Part shown: piece after piece, positions 1-5,989 of the stretch
How the letters are laid out: each line of letters opens with the position of its first letter
Numbering within the stretch: position 1 is the first letter of the stretch
Assembly (NCBI GenBank): GCA_030599175.1
Contig: JAUVON010000096.1
Span: forward strand, 1-8,732
Length of the DNA stretch: 8,732 nucleotides
Direction: 5' to 3'
From: Desulfobulbaceae bacterium
GTDB lineage: Bacteria > Desulfobacterota > Desulfobulbia > Desulfobulbales > Desulfocapsaceae
Program-made: the position numbers and the translations under genes
Notes under the pieces: model-generated
What the model was told of the DNA's origin: nothing
Database searches by the model: none
Seen by the model: only the letters and a program-made list of their open reading frames with translations

Positions 1-301
1 GCTGCATAAAAATTCCGAGCCCCTCTGAGTACTCATGAAAATCTTCATGAGGAAGAGAACTGTCCATCGCACAGTTGATCAGTGGTTGTTTCTTCATTAA
101 TTCGGTGACGAGAGTCAAAGGTTCTTCATCCAGCAACTGCACATCGACAACAACTACATCAACTGTATCTTTTTCAACTCTCTCCAGAACCTCTTTTTTC
201 GAATCAACGTGGATTAACTCGATACCATCCCGTCTCTTCAGTCCTCTTGCCAGACCTTCAAGGGATGCAGGTTCTTTACTGACCAACATGATCTGTGTCA
301 T
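1..301 (-). CDS. Degenerate receiver-domain (response-regulator-like) protein, C-terminus beyond the left edge
   Basis: About 100 codons are open to the window edge. The N-terminus (MTQIMLVSKEPASLEGLARG) and a following hydrophobic strand ending in Asp (VDVVVVD) have the beta-alpha rhythm of a CheY-like receiver. The acidic pair normally found after the first strand is replaced by Ser-Lys-Glu. Where the fourth strand and its conserved Thr/Ser should be, it reads INCAMDSSLPHEDFHEYSEG. It is therefore probably not a normal phospho-acceptor but a pseudo-receiver used for protein contacts (inference). The ATG at 301 is preferred because GGAG lies six bases upstream (308-311). An in-frame ATG at 313 has no such site. 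It follows the DUF5320 gene by 14 nt and should share the sigma-54 mRNA. I recall similar proteins beside NifX-like genes in sulfate reducers, but that is recollection, not a search. Confidence 0.7.
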   Translation of the reverse strand, partial: MTQIMLVSKEPASLEGLARGLKRRDGIELIHVDSKKEVLERVEKDTVDVVVVDVQLLDEEPLTLVTELMKKQPLINCAMDSSLPHEDFHEYSEGLGIFMQ

Positions 302-315
302 TCTCTTCTCCATTT

Positions 316-624
316 CTACTTCTGCCGTGCTTCCATGGCAGCAATCTTCTCCTGTAACTCTTTCATCATCGTCCGGGCGGATTCATACTGAACCTTTAAG
401 GACTCCAGTTCATTCACTGATCCTGCACTTTTAGTGGCTGATACCGGCATTCTTCCCATGCCCGCACCCTGTGCCATACCTTGTCCCGTGCCCATCCCCC
501 GACCTCTTCCTCTGCCAACACCAACACCAGAAAAAGCCGAATAATCGGTTCGTTGACACATGCCTCTCCCTTTTCCGGTTACAGGTCCCTGCCCTTCCGG
601 GCCACTTTGATTAAATCCTGGCAT
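316..624 (-). CDS. DUF5320 family small Gly/Arg/Met-rich protein
   Basis: This 102-residue protein has the DUF5320 signature at the N-terminus: MPGFNQSGPEGQGPVTGKGR followed by a Cys at residue 23. A low-complexity Gly-Arg-Met-Gln stretch follows (about 33-60). Residues 68-101 form a predicted coiled coil (VNELESLKVQYESARTMM...), a common arrangement in this family. The molecular function of DUF5320 is unknown. The genes often sit beside NifX/NifB-like cluster-binding proteins and MinD-type ATPases in anaerobes, which suggests a role in handling a metal cluster or in assembling a small complex (inference). The start is well supported: AGGAGGG at 631-637 lies six bases before the ATG. It is the second gene of the operon, about 45 nt after the NifX-like gene and with no terminator between them. 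Confidence 0.85.
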   Translation of the reverse strand: MPGFNQSGPEGQGPVTGKGRGMCQRTDYSAFSGVGVGRGRGRGMGTGQGMAQGAGMGRMPVSATKSAGSVNELESLKVQYESARTMMKELQEKIAAMEARQK

Positions 625-630
625 AATAAA

Positions 631-637
631 CCCTCCT
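631..637 (-). promoter_or_regulatory. Strong ribosome binding site of the DUF5320 gene
   Basis: AGGAGGG on the minus strand, six bases from the ATG at 624. It fixes the start and shows that the gene is translated independently of the upstream NifX-like gene. Confidence 0.8.
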
Positions 638-669
638 GATTATAAAATATGCTACTTACCTTTCATGTG

Positions 670-1068
670 CTACAGCCAGCACCACCTGATTCGCTGCTGT
701 CCGGTTGCACATCGATTTGTCCCGCAACACCTGTTGCGTGGACACCCGGGCATAGTAAAATCTACAAGATCCACACCTTTGGCATAAAGAGACAATATCG
801 GTTCCACTTCACCGGTCATAAAAGGAATAACCTGAACCTCTGCCGCATCGAGCAACGCTGCAGGTCCATGGGATAATGCACCGCAAATCAGCACCTGTAT
901 TTCCAGCTCTGCAAGCAGGTCGATAAAACGGCTGAACAACCCCGCCTGAAACATTTCAATCTGCCTGTCGACAATTTCATTCTGGCGGATTTCTGCAACA
1001 AGGAGCGTTTGAGCTGCATCAAATACAGGGGAAATTCGATTACCCCACACTGTTATTCCTATTTTCAT
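670..1068 (-). CDS. NifX/NifB-like iron-molybdenum cluster-binding protein (Dinitrogenase FeMo-cofactor family, ORP/MTH1175-like)
   Basis: A protein of 132 residues. The first ~109 match the FeMo-cofactor-binding fold (Pfam PF02579): MKIGITVWGNRISPVFDAAQ at the N-terminus, then an ICGALSHG strand-turn (61-68), IPFMTGEVEPIL (81-92) and a conserved-looking MPGC (106-109). Stand-alone members include the orange protein of Desulfovibrio and archaeal MTH1175-like proteins. They bind metal-sulfur clusters in the cytoplasm and are not nitrogenase parts; no nif gene is seen here. The start is secure, with GGAGG at 1076-1080 seven bases upstream. The tail after MPGC is rich in Cys, Arg and Trp and looks unlike the rest; a +1 frame gives a more ordinary ending (see findings). 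First gene after the sigma-54 promoter at 1093-1108. Confidence 0.85.
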   Translation of the reverse strand: MKIGITVWGNRISPVFDAAQTLLVAEIRQNEIVDRQIEMFQAGLFSRFIDLLAELEIQVLICGALSHGPAALLDAAEVQVIPFMTGEVEPILSLYAKGVDLVDFTMPGCPRNRCCGTNRCATGQQRIRWCWL

Positions 1069-1075
1069 CCCTTAT

Positions 1076-1080
1076 CCTCC
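1076..1080 (-). promoter_or_regulatory. Ribosome binding site of the NifX-like gene
   Basis: GGAGG on the minus strand, seven bases from the ATG at 1068. It lies only a few bases downstream of the transcription start predicted from the sigma-54 promoter, so the leader should be very short, about 14 nt. Confidence 0.75.
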
Positions 1081-1092
1081 CGCTTCTACTGA

Positions 1093-1108
1093 AGCAATCT
1101 ACGTGCCA
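1093..1108 (-). promoter_or_regulatory. Sigma-54 (RpoN) -24/-12 promoter of the NifX-like operon
   Basis: The minus strand reads TGGCAC-GTAGA-TTGCT, a full match to the RpoN consensus TGGCAC-N5-TTGC[A/T] with correct GG-to-GC spacing. Transcription should start near 1082, about 14 nt before the ATG at 1068. It lies in the only intergenic region of this part of the window, just downstream of a sigma-54 activator gene and of two palindromic upstream sites. Confidence 0.9.
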
Positions 1109-1112
1109 CTCG

Positions 1113-1127
1113 ACAAATGAGATTTGT
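1113..1127. promoter_or_regulatory. Inverted repeat immediately upstream of the -24 box
   Basis: ACAAAT-GAG-ATTTGT, perfect 6-bp arms with a 3-bp centre, at about -31 to -45 from the predicted start. It could be an operator for a second regulator or a chance palindrome. It matches no factor that I can name. Confidence 0.4.
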
Positions 1128-1142
1128 AATCCACCTGATTAC
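1126..1142. promoter_or_regulatory. Second inverted repeat overlapping the first
   Basis: GTAATC-CACCT-GATTAC, perfect 6-bp arms with a 5-bp centre, at about -44 to -60. It shares two bases with the repeat at 1113-1127. A possible protein-binding or DNA-bending site between the enhancer and the promoter. Confidence 0.35.
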
Positions 1143-1194
1143 AGAGAGTTACCAAATTTCATAAGAAAGTTGGAACAGAACGGCGGGGAGTACA

Positions 1195-1210
1195 GTAGCA
1201 GTTTTGCGAC
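1195..1210. promoter_or_regulatory. Proximal upstream activator site for the sigma-54 activator
   Basis: On the minus strand GTCGCA-AAAC-TGCTAC, the same 6-4-6 architecture as the site at 1229-1244 with one arm mismatch. Its centre is about 120 bp upstream of the predicted transcription start, a normal place for an enhancer-binding protein. Confidence 0.65.
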
Positions 1211-1228
1211 CATAGGAGAGCAGACAGA

Positions 1229-1244
1229 GTCGCAGATATGCGAC
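1229..1244. promoter_or_regulatory. Distal upstream activator site for the sigma-54 activator
   Basis: On the minus strand GTCGCA-TATC-TGCGAC, perfect 6-bp arms. Each of the two sites is preceded by the same bases (TATGGTCGCA as a direct repeat, period 34 bp). The centre is about 155 bp upstream of the predicted start, and the site begins 12 nt after the stop codon of the activator gene. The 6-4-6 dyad fits a Fis-type helix-turn-helix dimer. Confidence 0.7.
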
Positions 1245-1255
1245 CATATCTGGTT

Positions 1256-2632
1256 TTATAAACGGCCGGATCTACCGTCCATTTCGGGGAGGGAGATACT
1301 ATATTTTTTGAGTTTTCTAAAGAGTGTGCTTTTATGAATGCCGAGTTCTTTGGCAGCTGCAGACCTATTGTAGTTATGTTTTTTCAGCGCTTCGAGAATG
1401 CTCTCTTCCTCGGTCACCCGTACCGACTCACCTATCGAAGAATGGGGTTCGGTCTGCCCTGTATTTTCTTTTTTGAGCAGATAAGCCGGCAGATATGAAA
1501 GTCCTATCTCCCCTTCTGAACAGAGGACAAAACCATGCTCAATAATGTTTTCGAGTTCGCGGATATTGCCAGGGTAATCATGGGCTAACAGAACAGCCAT
1601 TGCCTCTTTACTGACTCCGGATACTGATTTCCCCTTGAAGCGATTCATTTTCCTCACAAACCGTTCAACCAACAGCGGAATATCCTCCATTCGCTCCTGC
1701 AGGCGAGGAAGTTGAAAGCGGATAATATTTATCCTGTAAAAAAGATCCCGGCGAAATTCTCCACTCTGAACCATGTCTTCAAGATCCCGGTTCGTCGCGG
1801 CAATTATCCTGGCCTCCGTTTTAATTTTTTCCACGCTGCCTAAAGGCTGGAATTCTCTTTCCTCAAGAACTCGCAGCAACCGAACCTGGAAGGCAGAGCT
1901 GGTATCACCAATTTCGTCAAGGAAAATTGTACCTTTTCCTGACGCAGCAAAAAGCCCGGGCTTATCTTTGTCAGCACCGGTAAAGGCCCCGGCTTTGTAG
2001 CCAAAAAGTTCAGATTCAAGAAGGGTGTCCGGCAAGGCGCCGCAATTTATGGCAAGAAAAGGTTCATCCTTTCTTAAAGAGAGATTATGAACAGCTGAGG
2101 CCATCAGTTCTTTTCCCGTTCCGGTCTCCCCTTCAATAAGAACAGTGGAATCACTCTCTGCAACCCGTGGCAGAATAGTGAATATTTTTTTCATCGCCTT
2201 GCTGCGACTGACCATATCTCCGACCTGATAACTGCCGGTCAGCTCCCGTCGCAATTCTTCAACCAGGCTATGATCACGAAAAGTTTCCACCCCGCCCAGA
2301 ATTTCTCCCCTCTCATTTTTCAACGGGGCAGTAGAAACTGAAATGGGAATACGCTTTTGCTGATTGTTGATAATATAGGTAGAACTGCTGACAAAGGACT
2401 TCCCTTCTTTCATGGTGCGCTTCAAGGCGCAGGCCCCTTCACACATGTTGGAGCGGAAAACCTCCCAGCAGTACCGCCCTATTGCCTCTTCCCGGGATGT
2501 TCCTGTTATCTCTTCAGCTGCCCGGTTAAAGGTCATGATCCGCCAATTATGATCAACGGTAAAGACGCCGTCTGAGATCGATTCCAGGATAATCTCATTT
2601 GCAGATTTGGCAATTTTGCCGGATTCCTTCAT
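1256..2632 (-). CDS. PAS domain sigma-54-dependent transcriptional activator (enhancer-binding protein)
   Basis: 458 residues with three domains. A PAS sensor spans about 10-120 and contains Cys55, Cys64 and Cys68. The AAA+ domain spans about 138-370, with Walker A GETGTGKE (168-175), the sigma-54 contact loop GAFTGA (215-220), Walker B IFLDE (236-240), AATNRD (278-283), arginine fingers in FRRDLFYR (293-300) and YPGNIRELEN (353-362). A Fis-type helix-turn-helix lies at about 409-444 (NRSAAAKELGIHKSTLFRKL). There is no receiver domain, so activity is probably set by the PAS ligand or redox state rather than by phosphorylation (inference). The overall build resembles DVU2106 of the Desulfovibrio orp locus. 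It starts 12 nt after tesA with a weak ribosome site, so it may be cotranscribed with the ybbA block. It is the likely regulator of the promoter at 1093-1108. Confidence 0.93.
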   Translation of the reverse strand: MKESGKIAKSANEIILESISDGVFTVDHNWRIMTFNRAAEEITGTSREEAIGRYCWEVFRSNMCEGACALKRTMKEGKSFVSSSTYIINNQQKRIPISVSTAPLKNERGEILGGVETFRDHSLVEELRRELTGSYQVGDMVSRSKAMKKIFTILPRVAESDSTVLIEGETGTGKELMASAVHNLSLRKDEPFLAINCGALPDTLLESELFGYKAGAFTGADKDKPGLFAASGKGTIFLDEIGDTSSAFQVRLLRVLEEREFQPLGSVEKIKTEARIIAATNRDLEDMVQSGEFRRDLFYRINIIRFQLPRLQERMEDIPLLVERFVRKMNRFKGKSVSGVSKEAMAVLLAHDYPGNIRELENIIEHGFVLCSEGEIGLSYLPAYLLKKENTGQTEPHSSIGESVRVTEEESILEALKKHNYNRSAAAKELGIHKSTLFRKLKKYSISLPEMDGRSGRL

Positions 2633-2644
2633 CTCTTCATACCA

Positions 2645-3325
2645 CTATAAATTCTGTTTTTTATTCACAGCTTTAAGAACATATGGATATATATTATCAG
2701 CGATAATTTTATACCCGTCTCCATTTGGATGCAGCCCGTCTCCAAGAGTCAACTCGTTCTTCATTGCCACATCTTTCAGAAAAAATGGCATAAAGATGAT
2801 ATCAAATTCATTTTCAAATTTCGGGTAAATACTGTTAAATTTTTTAACATATGACGGTCCAAGGTTCAAAGTCATCTTCATCCCAGCCAGAACAGTAATC
2901 ACTTCCGCCTCTTTTAACCGAAAAAGAATATCCCGGATGTTCTTTTCCACCATCTCAGGGTCAATACCGCGGAGCCCGTCATTGGCCCCGGTCTCCAGTA
3001 TGACGATATCGGGATTGAGTCCAAGAACCCATCCAACACGGGACAGCAATCCACTGCTTGTCTCTGCACTTACTCCACTGTTCACCACCCGACAGTTATA
3101 TCCATCAGACTTGAGTTTTTTGCCAAGGAGATCTGGATAACTTTCCTCTTCAGCAACACCGTAGCCGGCGGTAAGACTGTCCCCGACGGCAACTATTATT
3201 ATCTCACCCTCATTATTGCTTTCAACCATCAACTCCTTTTCCTCTTCCTGACTGCAGCCTGTGCAGATAAGCATTATAAGACCTGCCGGGAATAATAGAA
3301 TTCTCATTATCTTGTGTTTATTCAT
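2645..3325 (-). CDS. tesA: TesA-like GDSL/SGNH esterase (arylesterase/lysophospholipase type), putative lipoprotein
   Basis: 226 residues from the chosen ATG. SGNH blocks: GDSLTAGYG (48-56, Ser50 nucleophile), NSGVSAETS (82-90, oxyanion Gly84), GAND (113-116, Asn115) and DGLHP (196-199 carry the Asp and His of the triad). TesA-type enzymes hydrolyse acyl esters and thioesters in the periplasm. The N-terminus (basic start, hydrophobic 9-20, then CTGC, Cys24) looks like a lipoprotein signal, though Cys at the -3 position is unusual. E. coli TesA instead has a cleaved secretory signal. The frame stays open to an ATG at 3451, but the extra 42 residues are only the translation of a REP-like repeat (RHSRAGGNL-type), so 3325 is preferred. 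3307 is possible; neither has a good ribosome site. It follows ybbP, as expected for an esterase partner of YbbAP. Confidence 0.88.
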   Translation of the reverse strand: MNKHKIMRILLFPAGLIMLICTGCSQEEEKELMVESNNEGEIIIVAVGDSLTAGYGVAEEESYPDLLGKKLKSDGYNCRVVNSGVSAETSSGLLSRVGWVLGLNPDIVILETGANDGLRGIDPEMVEKNIRDILFRLKEAEVITVLAGMKMTLNLGPSYVKKFNSIYPKFENEFDIIFMPFFLKDVAMKNELTLGDGLHPNGDGYKIIADNIYPYVLKAVNKKQNL

Positions 3326-3357
3326 AATATGATGAACTCGTAAAAAGCTCCCTGCTC

Positions 3358-3379
3358 CGTCATTCCCGCGCAGGCGGGA
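3358..3379 (+). repeat. REP-like repeat, copy 1
   Basis: A 22-bp unit of the widespread GTCATTCCCGCG...GCGGGA type, with internal hairpin arms TCCCGC/GCGGGA around GCAG. It is identical, in inverted orientation, to 3424-3445. Repeats of this kind are usually scattered through intergenic DNA in many copies and are linked to RAYT (TnpA-REP) transposases in other bacteria. Confidence 0.85.
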
Positions 3380-3423
3380 GATAAGCGCAGACTTCGATCC
3401 AGAACGTATTGAAATAACTAGAT

Positions 3424-3445
3424 TCCCGCCTGCGCGGGAATGACG
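3424..3445 (-). repeat. REP-like repeat, copy 2 (inverted)
   Basis: Exact reverse complement of 3358-3379, 44 bp away. The two form a large inverted repeat. Translated in the tesA frame this copy gives the familiar spurious peptide RHSRAGGNL. Confidence 0.85.
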
Positions 3446-3478
3446 AAACATTGGCTAAATGTAGTTATTACGACGCCA

Positions 3479-5986
3479 TCAGTTCAGTTGGCGCAAAAAC
3501 CGCCCAGGTTTCTTTTTCATAGCCGGTATTGAACCCAGCAAACCAATGGTGACAACAAATATTATAGTTAAACCAACCAGCCCCAGAGAGGCTCCCCAAC
3601 CGGGCACATACGGTATTCCAAGAAAAAAATGACACAGGCTCCATGCCGCCACCTGGGCCATCACTATGGCAAAAACAGAACTCAACAGTCCAAGCAACAG
3701 ATTTTCAAGGAAAAAAATTCGTAGGACAAAACGACTGTCCGCTCCCAGAATTTTATAATATACCGCCTCTTTTATTCGCTCAAACCGTGCAGCAAAAATG
3801 GAGCTGACGATAATCAAACCACCTGCCAGAATGGAAAAAGCAGCAAAGAAATTCACTATTTTACTGAGCTTTTGCATCATCCGGCCCATTTCTTTAGCGG
3901 CTTCTGCAATATTAATAGTACTTATATTGGGAAAGCTCTGCACTATCCTGTTTTCCAGAAAAGGTATCTCTTCACTTTCAACATGGAGAGCTGCAAAATA
4001 CGTTTGAGGTGCCTCTCTCAAATATTTTCCCGGAAAAATAAAGTAGAAAAACGGATACAACATTGATCGGGTACGACTTCGTATGCTGCTGACCTCAACC
4101 TCCATCTTCACGCCCTGTATATTGAATTGAAGAATGTCTCCAACTTTCATATCCCCCATCTCCGCTACCGTATCAAGGAGCGAGACCTGAAGTACAGGTT
4201 CTCCTTTCACATCTTTTCGGAAAAGAGTATCTCCGGCTACGAGAATCTCATCTTCCAGTAGAGCATCCCTATAGGTCAGGTTAAACTCCCGTGCCAGATT
4301 GTCACGTCGCTTCTTCAATTCCCTGCCACGATTCACAGCTTTCCCGTTAATTGAAATCAACCTGGCCCTTATAACCGGATGGAGAGTGACCTTATCTCCA
4401 ACAAGTTCCCGGAAAGCTTCCTGTTGATTTTTCTGAATATCGAGGCAGAAAAGTGTCGGCGCATCCGCCGGAAACGAATCTATATATGTGCCACGCAGAT
4501 TATTCTCAACGAGGTAGATGATCAGCAGGAGAGAAAGGGGTATGGCAAGTGTCACCACAATTGACTGCGTAACATTGCCCGGCCGCAGAAGACTTCTCAT
4601 AGCAAGCCTGGCCTCTGGACGCCTCCACTTAATTTTTGAAAGAAAATATAAAGTCAACCGTGTCACCTGAGTGACTATCAGTAAGAGCAGGAGAATTCCA
4701 CCAAGAAAATAGAACCCCGTACTGACCTCCCCCAGATAACGAATCAGAAGAACGCACAATCCACTAAAACCCAACACTATACAGAGATAATAGGAAAAGG
4801 TTTTTTTCGCCCGGGAAGATTCACTTCTGAAAATTACCACAGGTTTGATATTATTAATCCGCCAGAGTGGCAGAAAGGTAAAAAACAAGACGACCATCAG
4901 TCCAATCATTACGCCCTCTGACAGGTCTGCAACAGAGGATCTGAAGACGATATCCTGCGGCAAAAAATCACTGAAAAGTACAGAAAGATACCCTTTGACC
5001 AGCAGGCCGGCTACTATTCCAAGAGCGATTCCAACCGCACTCAGGATAAGAACAAACAACAGATAGTGACGTAGCAGGTAGGCTCCGGTTGCACCAAATG
5101 ATCTGATAATGGCAAAATTCTTTTCTTTGAGGCGCAGCATGGCAGAGAGTGAACTCTCAATACCCGTCCCGGCAAGCAGCAGGGTGCAAATTGAAATAAG
5201 AGATAAAAAGAAAAGAAGATTATCAAAAAAATGCTTTATTCCCGATCCCGCATCCCTGAAAGTCTCCACACGCTCCTGGCCAACCAGGCCCCTTTCCCGC
5301 AACTGGGCGGCAACAGTATTGACAGCAGTTGCATCAGCCATTTTAAGCAAAGTTTCATACGCTATCCGGCTTCCCTGTTTCACCAGATCCATACCGGCAA
5401 GATCCTTGTATGAAACCAGGACAGGTGGCCCGATATTGAAAAAGCGAACCGGTTTTGCAGACTCATAAAGGATTACATCTGCGATTTCAAAGAGACTTTT
5501 TCCTATCTGAAGTTGATCCCCGACAGCTATGCCAAGTCTGTCCAGAACTCCCTGCCCGACGACAATTTTCCCCGCACCAAGCACCTGGAAAAACTCTCTT
5601 CCAGATGCAAGATCAACCCTGCCATAGAGAGGATAGCCATTCTCCACTACCTTGATATTACATAAGAGTGATCCACTTTCATCACTCTTCCGGGCAACAG
5701 AATAAAATGCCCAGGTACGAACAGCAGTCGCCTTCTTTTCCTCCGTCAACTCCACAACAGCACGCTGCAGCCCCTCTGATAAATCATAATGTGAATGAAG
5801 GATTAGATCACCTCCATGGAGAGCCAGTGCATCACCGCTTATGGATCGATCTATATCCCGTCTGAAACTATTGACAGCGATGAGGGACACAAGGGACAAG
5901 GCCACGCAGAGAATGTAAATTGCCGCCTGTTTTTTTGAGTATAAAAGTTCCCGCAGCAGAAATCTTCCGTTAACCACTCTCTTCAC
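3479..5986 (-). CDS. ybbP: YbbP-like FtsX/MacB-type ABC transporter permease
   Basis: 835 residues, close to E. coli YbbP (about 800). Ten membrane segments by eye: about 20-40, 255-276, 305-330, 357-376, 398-416, 424-446, 473-492, 710-733, 753-783 and 798-820. Two large periplasmic regions lie between them (about 42-252 and 493-708). FtsX-type membrane cores occur around 260-385 and 710-828, with the typical cytoplasmic motifs RSFGAT (295-300) and YKILGA (744-749). Such permeases usually use ATP to move their periplasmic domains rather than to form an import channel. With the ATPase and esterase beside it, a role in handling lipid or other hydrophobic molecules at the inner membrane is likely (inference). 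The start is GTG, three bases after the ybbA stop, with AAAGGTGA in front, so the two genes are probably translationally coupled. Confidence 0.9.
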   Translation of the reverse strand: MKRVVNGRFLLRELLYSKKQAAIYILCVALSLVSLIAVNSFRRDIDRSISGDALALHGGDLILHSHYDLSEGLQRAVVELTEEKKATAVRTWAFYSVARKSDESGSLLCNIKVVENGYPLYGRVDLASGREFFQVLGAGKIVVGQGVLDRLGIAVGDQLQIGKSLFEIADVILYESAKPVRFFNIGPPVLVSYKDLAGMDLVKQGSRIAYETLLKMADATAVNTVAAQLRERGLVGQERVETFRDAGSGIKHFFDNLLFFLSLISICTLLLAGTGIESSLSAMLRLKEKNFAIIRSFGATGAYLLRHYLLFVLILSAVGIALGIVAGLLVKGYLSVLFSDFLPQDIVFRSSVADLSEGVMIGLMVVLFFTFLPLWRINNIKPVVIFRSESSRAKKTFSYYLCIVLGFSGLCVLLIRYLGEVSTGFYFLGGILLLLLIVTQVTRLTLYFLSKIKWRRPEARLAMRSLLRPGNVTQSIVVTLAIPLSLLLIIYLVENNLRGTYIDSFPADAPTLFCLDIQKNQQEAFRELVGDKVTLHPVIRARLISINGKAVNRGRELKKRRDNLAREFNLTYRDALLEDEILVAGDTLFRKDVKGEPVLQVSLLDTVAEMGDMKVGDILQFNIQGVKMEVEVSSIRSRTRSMLYPFFYFIFPGKYLREAPQTYFAALHVESEEIPFLENRIVQSFPNISTINIAEAAKEMGRMMQKLSKIVNFFAAFSILAGGLIIVSSIFAARFERIKEAVYYKILGADSRFVLRIFFLENLLLGLLSSVFAIVMAQVAAWSLCHFFLGIPYVPGWGASLGLVGLTIIFVVTIGLLGSIPAMKKKPGRFLRQLN

Positions 5987-5989
5987 TTT

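Larger units (their letters stand above)
3331..3480. mobile_element. REP/MITE-like imperfectly palindromic element between ybbP and tesA
   Basis: The outer ends GATGAACTCGTAA (3331-3343) and TTACGACGCCATC (3468-3480) are inverted copies of each other at 10 of 13 positions. Inside lies an inverted pair of 22-bp GC-rich repeats (3358-3379 and 3424-3445), each itself a hairpin. No transposase is encoded, so it would be non-autonomous. One end touches the ybbP stop codon and the other ends 5 nt before the tesA start codon. I see no clear target-site duplication. No run of T follows the hairpins on the minus strand, so it does not look like an intrinsic terminator; it could affect mRNA stability. 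Confidence 0.6.

Noticed and set aside
75..434. 119-codon plus-strand frame across the left end
   Set aside because: Ser/Thr-rich antisense shadow of the pseudo-receiver and DUF5320 genes, which have proper ribosome sites and family matches on the minus strand.
1126..1142. IHF site between the enhancer and the sigma-54 promoter (AATCAGGTGGATT on the minus strand)
   Set aside because: The match to the WATCAR-N4-TTR consensus fails at the TTR part, so it is not called.
3358..3445. REP hairpins as a rho-independent terminator after ybbP
   Set aside because: No T-run follows either hairpin on the minus strand, so an intrinsic terminator is not supported.
3326..3451. 42-residue N-terminal extension of the TesA reading frame (MFRHSRAGGNL...)
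   Set aside because: It is the translation of REP-like repeat DNA; the real signal sequence begins at the ATG at 3325.
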